From: Microtetraspora sp. NBRC 16547
GTDB lineage: Bacteria > Actinomycetota > Actinomycetes > Streptosporangiales > Streptosporangiaceae
DNA length: 64,000 bases
Assembly: GCF_030268965.1 (NCBI RefSeq)
Contig: NZ_BSSE01000011.1
Location: forward strand, 1 to 64,000
Reading direction: 5' to 3'
Shown here: piece after piece, positions 59,591 through 64,000 of the stretch
Layout of the letters: each line of letters begins with the position of its first letter
How positions within the stretch are numbered: position 1 is the stretch's first letter
Translations under genes and position numbers: made by a program
The notes under the pieces: generated by a model
Databases searched by the model: none
Seen by the model: the letters and a program-made list of their open reading frames with translations, nothing else
What the model was told of the DNA's origin: nothing

Positions 59591-60877
59591 TCAGTTCTCC
59601 ATCCAGATCGCGACGCGCCAGCGCGCCAGCCAGCCGAAGACCAGGCCACTCACCAGACCGGCGAGGGCCAGCAGGCCGAGCAGCCCCCAGCCGCGGCCCA
59701 GGTCCGGGCCGTTGGGGGCGGGGGAGGAGTCCACCACGTCGACGGTCAGCTCCAGCGGCATACCGGGCGTCGCGGCGGTGGTGGCGGTGGGCGAGGAGAA
59801 GGAGTTGCTGACCACCAGGCAGACGGTCTGGTCGGGAGCCTTCCTCTCGGCGGACCAGCGCAGGCCGGTGGAGAGCACATCGGTGCGGCCGCTGCCCGCG
59901 TCGGTGCCGCGAACCAGCTCCCGGCCGTCCTGGGAGACGGCCCGCAGCAGCACGCCGTAGTCGCGGTTGAGCGCGCGGTCCAGGGAGACGCTGACGGAGG
60001 CCCGCAGCTCCTGCCCGTCGCGGACCTGGACCCGGTACCAGCGGTGCTCCTGGAACTGCTCCCGGTCGGTGTAGGCGCCGGGGCTGAGCAGCGGGGCGCG
60101 GGTGCAGTTGTCGGTGCCGTCCACCTGAGCCGGGGTCTGGGTGTAGGTGGTCGCGGCGCGGTCCACCAGCTGGTTGATCCGGTTCGTCAGCTGGGTCTTG
60201 CTGGTGACGGCGGTGTAGGTGCCGCCGGTGGCGGAGGCGATGCAGGTGAGCTGCCTGCGCACCTTGTCATTGAGGGTCAGGCCGAGGGTGTCCACTACCA
60301 GGTGGGTGCCCTGCGCGGCGAGCTCCCGGGCGACCTCGCACGGGTCGGGCGGGGCGCAGGTGTCCTCGCCGTCGGTGATCAGGACGATCCTGCGGGTGGT
60401 CTCGCCGGTTCCGAGGTCCCGAGCGGCGGCGCGCAGCGCCAGGCCCACCGGGGTGAAGCCGGTGGGGCGCAGGGTGGCGACGGCGGTCTTGGCCTCCAGC
60501 TTGTCGATCGGGCCGATCGGCACCAGCAGCTGGGTGTCCCTGCAGCCCACGGCCTTGACGTTGCCGGGGTAGGTGGCGCCGAGGACGCGGATGCCGACCT
60601 GGGCCTCGGCGGGCAGCGCGTCCAGCACCTCGTTGAAGGCCTGCTGGAGCACCGAGATCCGGCTGTGGCCCTCGATGTCGCGCGCGCGCATCGAGCCGCT
60701 GATGTCGAGGACCAGCTCGACCTTGGGCGGTTCCTTCGGGGTGGTCTCATCGACCAGCTCGACGTTGGGCGGTTCCTGCGGGGTGGTCTCGTCGGCGTGA
60801 GCGGGGGGCGCACCGAATATGGAGAGGGCGGCCAGCGTCCCGAGCAAGGCCGCGGCCGGGCGTCGTCTAATGATCAC
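59591..60877 (-). CDS. Secreted vWA-domain protein with C-terminal membrane anchor
   Basis: This 428-residue protein has a signal peptide ending AHADE, then two copies of a 14-residue repeat (29-42 and 43-56, DETTPxEPPxVELV). The vWA domain has the MIDAS motif DISGSM at 58-63 and TDGEDT later. After a second extracellular region comes a membrane helix (GLLGLLALAGLVSGLVFGWL) and a short tail. vWA domains bind partner proteins through a divalent metal. The start is GTG at 60877. The first 50 bases and upstream region are part of the 128-bp repeat also found at 41.7 kb. The membrane protein gene follows at two bases. Confidence 0.9.
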   Translation of the reverse strand: MIIRRRPAAALLGTLAALSIFGAPPAHADETTPQEPPNVELVDETTPKEPPKVELVLDISGSMRARDIEGHSRISVLQQAFNEVLDALPAEAQVGIRVLGATYPGNVKAVGCRDTQLLVPIGPIDKLEAKTAVATLRPTGFTPVGLALRAAARDLGTGETTRRIVLITDGEDTCAPPDPCEVARELAAQGTHLVVDTLGLTLNDKVRRQLTCIASATGGTYTAVTSKTQLTNRINQLVDRAATTYTQTPAQVDGTDNCTRAPLLSPGAYTDREQFQEHRWYRVQVRDGQELRASVSVSLDRALNRDYGVLLRAVSQDGRELVRGTDAGSGRTDVLSTGLRWSAERKAPDQTVCLVVSNSFSSPTATTAATPGMPLELTVDVVDSSPAPNGPDLGRGWGLLGLLALAGLVSGLVFGWLARWRVAIWMEN

Positions 60878-60955
60878 TCGGCGATCCTAGTGATCATTAA
60901 GATTACACGGATCACCGTCCTTGCCCGGCTTTGTGGCCGCTCTCGATCTGAGTGA
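60828..60955 (+). repeat. 128-bp direct repeat, copy 2 (vWA gene start and promoter)
   Basis: This copy matches 41707-41834 with five mismatches and the same orientation. It covers the first 50 bases of the vWA gene and 78 bases upstream, including the operator-like stretch GTGATC-ATTAA-GATTAC. Just past the right border, GAGTGAC occurs again (GAGTGAC, TATTT, GAGTGAC). Confidence 0.95.
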
Positions 60956-61104
60956 CTATTTGAGTGACAACGGCGACGGACGCCCGCAGTTCAGAGGTCG
61001 GACCCCGAGATCGGGGATCCGGGCTTTCGCTTCCTGGACCGTGGTTGGACCGCGGGATCAGACGTCACGCCCCGTCTCGGACCGTCACGGAGCCGCCTTT
61101 CTTG

Positions 61105-61400
61105 GCACTGGTGACGGTGATCGGGTATGAGGAGGGCGGCACGACCCCGTCGGCCCAGCCCGCCACCGTGGGTGATCGAGTGTCCGCCGAGTCTCGCGGG
61201 ATCCACGACGATCAACTCGTCGAGTTCGACGGCTACCCCTTCCGGGGCCGCGTGTGCGGCGGGGTATGTCGGGGGCTCCTCTCGTCTCCCGCGACGAACG
61301 GGTTCTCGGCATGGTCTTCGCCGCGGATACGGATCAGGAGGGCAAGGGGTACGCGTTGACCGCCCGGCAGCTCACGGTTGCCGCTGAATGCTTGACGCAC
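61105..61400 (+). pseudogene. marP: C-terminal fragment of a MarP-like serine protease, frameshifted
   Basis: One frame reads VTVIGYEEGGTTPSAQPATV, DRVSAESRGI and YPFRGRVCGG. Another takes over with RRGMSGAPLVSRDERVLGMV, FAADTDQEGKGYALTARQL. Together they match the end of periplasmic MarP-type proteases, including the catalytic Ser in GMSGAP (usually GNSGGP). The switch lies at about 61245-61255, where a GTGTG suggests a two-base insertion. The first two catalytic residues and all membrane spans are missing, so this is a fragment. Confidence 0.75.
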
Positions 61401-61403
61401 TGG

Positions 61404-61580
61404 TCAGGTGTCCTCGCCGCCGCCCAGGCTGTCTTGGATCTCGCCCTGCTTCTGCTCCACCACGGTTTTGATCAGGGTGGCCAGGCCCAGCGCCACTCCG
61501 GCGATGATACCGTGATGATCACCCACTCGACGGCTGAGGCGCCACGTGTAGGGGCGGTACGGGCACGGTGAACCCGAACG
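61404..61580 (-). pseudogene. Flp-like small pilin gene, frameshifted
   Basis: One frame gives RGASAVEWVIIT, the charged start and Glu of Flp/TadE-type pilin helices. The next frame continues GIIAGVALGLATLIKTVVEQ and KQGEIQDSLGGGEDT to a stop at 61404. A one-base shift near 61520 separates them. Joined, it would be a small membrane pilin-like protein of about 55 residues. It is broken, or the sequence has an indel. Confidence 0.6.
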
Positions 61581-61713
61581 GCCAAGCAGGCCTGTAGGTA
61601 ACCGCCGGGTCCAACCCCGTCGTCTTCTCCTGGTTCTCGGTCAGGCCCACGATTGGCAGGTGGGACCTGCCTACACGCGAGGCGGCGGCGCCGGAAGACG
61701 GGGACGCTGGTCT

Positions 61714-61753
61714 CGCCTTCGGCCCCGTCCCGGGCAGGACGGGGCCGAAGGCG
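61714..61753. terminator. Strong 17-bp stem-loop downstream of the DUF1775 gene
   Basis: CGCCTTCGGCCCCGTCC (61714-61730), a six-base loop, and GGACGGGGCCGAAGGCG (61737-61753) are perfectly paired. It lies 33 bp after the stop of the - strand DUF1775 gene and is probably its terminator, although no T-tract follows. The stretch between it and 61580 shows no gene. Confidence 0.8.
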
Positions 61754-61785
61754 TGCGGTAGAGACGGTCCGCGTAACCGTTGCGG

Positions 61786-62505
61786 CTATCGCGTCCGGCG
61801 TGTCCGCACGACCATCGTCGCAGCGCACGCGAGGGAGATCACCAGCGAGGCCGCGGACAGCCCGACCGCCCACGAACTCCCCACACCCGACCCGGTCGCG
61901 GGCGCGCTGTCCGCGGCCAGAGACACCCGGTCGGTTCCCGTCGACGAGGACGACGCCGCGTCGCCCTTGGGCACGAGCCGGAGTACCGGCGCGGGCCGCT
62001 CCGGCTCGTCGCCGCCGGCGGACGGATCCTGGATCCAGCGCACGATCTCGCCGTTGCTGTAGTGCTGGAGCGCCTTGAACACCAACCGGTCGGTATTGGG
62101 CAGCGGTCCGGCGCTCACGGAGAACTCCTCGTACTCACCCGGCTGGATGCCTGACTTCGAATCCGTCGCAGTCCAGGTGATCTGGCCGACGACCTCGCTG
62201 ATCTGCGCGCCGTGCGCCTCGATCGGCGCGGCCAGCTTGGTCTTGGTGATCTCGTACGACCAACCTGGGTGTGGCTTCACCGAGACCGAGGCGAGCGGGG
62301 TGTCGGTCGGGAGCTGAACCTCGATTTTGGTCGTGCTCGCGTTGTCGCGCTCGTTGGGGACGCGGAACGTCAAGGCGGCGTAGCCACCCTGGGTGGCCGT
62401 GTCCGAGGTCACTTTCACGTGTGCGAACGCCACCGCCGGCATGATGCCGATCAGGCAGGCCGCCATCCCCACGGTTACGAGGCCACGTATCGTGCGGCGC
62501 AGCAT
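61786..62505 (-). CDS. ycnI: YcnI-like (DUF1775) copper-associated membrane protein
   Basis: This 239-residue protein has a signal peptide ending AFA, with His as the first mature residue (HVKVTSDTATQGGYAALTFRV), the brace-type copper ligand of YcnI proteins. The DUF1775 domain continues with VPNERDNASTTKIEVQLP and GQITWTATDSKSGI. The C-terminus has a membrane helix and RTRRTR. It should handle copper at the outer membrane face. ATG at 62505 is preferred because AAGGAG lies seven bases upstream; the ATG at 62511 is too close to it. No CopC/CopD gene is adjacent here. Confidence 0.92.
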   Translation of the reverse strand: MLRRTIRGLVTVGMAACLIGIMPAVAFAHVKVTSDTATQGGYAALTFRVPNERDNASTTKIEVQLPTDTPLASVSVKPHPGWSYEITKTKLAAPIEAHGAQISEVVGQITWTATDSKSGIQPGEYEEFSVSAGPLPNTDRLVFKALQHYSNGEIVRWIQDPSAGGDEPERPAPVLRLVPKGDAASSSSTGTDRVSLAADSAPATGSGVGSSWAVGLSAASLVISLACAATMVVRTRRTR

Positions 62506-62608
62506 ATGCATTCTCCTTGTTGTGCTGGCGATCAGGAATCGCGACTGTGCTATTCGGTTACATAGAGCTCGCGTGCGGCGGGCTGCGGTCCAGCCCGCGG
62601 GTCTCGGT

Positions 62609-63352
62609 TCAGCCCAGCCTTCGCAGCACCTTCTCCATGGCGTCCCTGGCCTTGTCCGCGGAGTCGGCGCGGTCTCCGACGATCTTCTTCTGGGTGAGGT
62701 CGAGATAGAGGATGAGATTCGCCCGACGGAGCACCACGATGGCGATGTCCTCGTAGTAGACGTCGTCCATCCCCGGAGGGAATGTGTGGGCGAGTTGCTG
62801 CACGTACCCCTTCCACCCGAACACCTCGAGCGGACGGCTCGTCACGCTGTAGGTGCCGAGGATGATCGGCGGTCCCCCGTTCACCGCATACGATCCGGGG
62901 CACTTGGCCAGCCCGGAGTCGACCTCGTCCATCGCGCCGTCGGCGATGGCGCTCGAGCCGAAGACAAGGGCGTTCTGGGTCACGTACGGGACGCGCGAGT
63001 CGGTCGCTCGAGCGGGCTCCACGGCGAACTGCCCCACGGGCTCGCCGCCGACCGGCTGCACCACGTTGGACGGCGCATTGGCCGCATCCGAACGCTGGAC
63101 GTACGGGCAGGTCTGTATGGCGCTCGGCGGCACGTAGTTGGTATGCGAGTGGAAGTTCCGGTCGTACCAGTAGTCGCGCGCGCCTTCGCCGGCGTCCTTG
63201 GCGGTGTAGTACGCGGCCTTGACATCGTCGGCCGTGTAGTGCGGCTTGGTCGCTGTGGCGTCCGCGGAGGCGGAGCAGCCGGAGCAGCCGGTGAGGGCGG
63301 CGCAGATGGCGGCCAGCGCGAGGGCCGACGCGGCACGGGGGCGCAAGGTCAC
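62609..63352 (-). CDS. Putative lipoprotein of unknown function
   Basis: This 247-residue protein has a signal peptide and lipobox LTGC near residue 23, then CSASADATATKPHYTADDVK. The mature part has regions such as AAYYTAKDAGEGARDYWYDR and ends with a Lys-rich helix. I do not recognise a family. GTG at 63352 is chosen because it gives a normal signal length and has AAGTGAG upstream; GTG at 63391 would add 13 residues. It follows the binding-protein gene by some 45 bp on the same strand and may be its surface partner. Confidence 0.75.
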   Translation of the reverse strand: MTLRPRAASALALAAICAALTGCSGCSASADATATKPHYTADDVKAAYYTAKDAGEGARDYWYDRNFHSHTNYVPPSAIQTCPYVQRSDAANAPSNVVQPVGGEPVGQFAVEPARATDSRVPYVTQNALVFGSSAIADGAMDEVDSGLAKCPGSYAVNGGPPIILGTYSVTSRPLEVFGWKGYVQQLAHTFPPGMDDVYYEDIAIVVLRRANLILYLDLTQKKIVGDRADSADKARDAMEKVLRRLG

Positions 63353-63397
63353 GGATGGCTCACTTCGTCGGGGGAGGCTGCGATCGACCACGGGCCG

Positions 63398-64000
63398 TCA
63401 GGTGTCGTTGTCCGGACGCAGCGTGCTGGCGAGGGTGAAGGCACCGCTTTTGACGGTCAGCACGAGATGGTTGTCGTACTTGACCGTGTGGTCGGGGGCG
63501 AACCGAAGCGCACCCATGAACGTGGTGAAGGTGTCCTCGAGCTTGGTCAGCTGCTCGCTGTTCAGTGCGCGCTCCACCTTTCCCGTCTGCGTCACGGCCT
63601 GCCCCAGGGCGCGCAGCGCGTCGTAGGCCTGCAGCGCGTCCCGCCCCGGCGCGCGGCCGAAGGCCTTGGTGAAACGCTTGGTCCACGCCTCAGCGGCGGG
63701 GAGGTTCTGCGGGCTGGCCGTGGCGATCACGTATGCGCCCTCGGCGCCGTCAGTGCCGGCGGCTGACAGGAACTCGGAGCTCTCCGACTGCGCGGAGGCG
63801 ATGTACATGCCCTTGTACCCGGCCTTCCGTAGCGCTGCGGCGAGCCGGCCGGATTCCCGGGCCGAGCCGGCCCAGTACACGACGTCGGGGTCGGCGGCCA
63901 GCGCGGTGGCGGCGGCTGCGGCCATGTCCTGCCGTCCGGCCGTCAGGGTCTGCTTGCTGACCACCTTGGGAACGGGTGAGGCCACCGAGATCACCTGTTT
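63398..64000 (-). CDS. Branched-chain amino-acid-type ABC binding protein, C-terminal part
   Basis: The frame enters from beyond the window end and gives the last 200 residues of a Peripla_BP_6-type binding protein: PDVVYWAGSARESGRLAAAL, KGMYIASAQSESSEFL, AEAWTKRFTKAFGRAPGRDA and LQAYDALRALGQAV. Such proteins bind amino acids or amides for LIV-type importers, or serve as sensor domains. The start and signal peptide are outside the window. The stop is at 63398. Confidence 0.85.
   Translation of the reverse strand, partial: KQVISVASPVPKVVSKQTLTAGRQDMAAAAATALAADPDVVYWAGSARESGRLAAALRKAGYKGMYIASAQSESSEFLSAAGTDGAEGAYVIATASPQNLPAAEAWTKRFTKAFGRAPGRDALQAYDALRALGQAVTQTGKVERALNSEQLTKLEDTFTTFMGALRFAPDHTVKYDNHLVLTVKSGAFTLASTLRPDNDT

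Noticed and set aside
1-64000. CRISPR arrays, tRNA or rRNA genes
   Set aside because: I saw no regularly spaced repeats and no cloverleaf or rRNA-like segments.

Overview
The window is GC-rich actinomycete DNA. Third codon positions are almost all G or C, GTG/TTG starts are frequent, and modular type I PKS, SARP and MarP-like genes are present. The mix fits Streptosporangiales (Nonomuraea/Actinomadura-like), but the genus is an inference.

1-38.4 kb is the terminal half of a macrolide-type modular polyketide synthase cluster, all on the + strand and tightly packed. Four PKS genes (the first cut by the window edge) carry seven modules, called A to G here: A (AT part-KR-ACP), B (KS-AT-KR-ACP), C (KS-AT-DH-KR-ACP), D (KS-AT-ACP), E and F (KS-AT-DH-KR-ACP each) and G (KS-AT-DH-KR-ACP-TE). 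AT motifs predict methylmalonyl for A (tentative), B, C and G, and malonyl for D, E and F. By colinearity the carboxyl end should be a 2-methyl-2,4,6-trienoate with a C9 ketone, a 10-methyl-10-ene, and oxygen at C13 and C15. Three cytochromes P450, a type II thioesterase, a metallophosphoesterase resembling mycobacterial PptH and a PptT-type phosphopantetheinyl transferase follow with short gaps or overlaps. A large SARP regulator with two TTA codons converges on them from the - strand.

41.5-44 kb is a junction. It holds a truncated 5' end of a vWA-domain gene, inside a 128-bp sequence that recurs at 60.8 kb, and an IS200/IS605-type element with broken tnpA and intact tnpB. The 3' end of a lacI-type gene runs into the right hairpin of that element.

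44-56.5 kb is carbohydrate catabolism in two back-to-back gene sets. The - strand set has a LacI regulator, an internally deleted glycerate kinase remnant, a TIM-barrel isomerase, a DUF993 protein and a Gfo/Idh/MocA oxidoreductase, with palindromic operators at both ends. The second set has a DUF2264 protein divergent from a DeoR-HTH/LacI-sensor hybrid regulator, then a sugar ABC importer (binding protein and two permeases), a 2-hydroxyacid dehydrogenase and another TIM-barrel isomerase. No ATPase gene is present, so the importer must borrow an MsiK-type ATPase.

56.5-64 kb holds an NmrA-like reductase paired with an HxlR regulator, a decayed zone (frameshifted small membrane protein, MarP protease fragment, Flp-like pilin), a vWA/membrane-protein pair, a YcnI-like (DUF1775) protein, a lipoprotein, and the C-terminal part of a branched-chain amino-acid-type binding protein cut by the window end.

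The most unusual structure is the pair of 128-bp direct repeats (41707-41834 and 60828-60955) that flank about 19 kb of accessory genes next to the PKS cluster.
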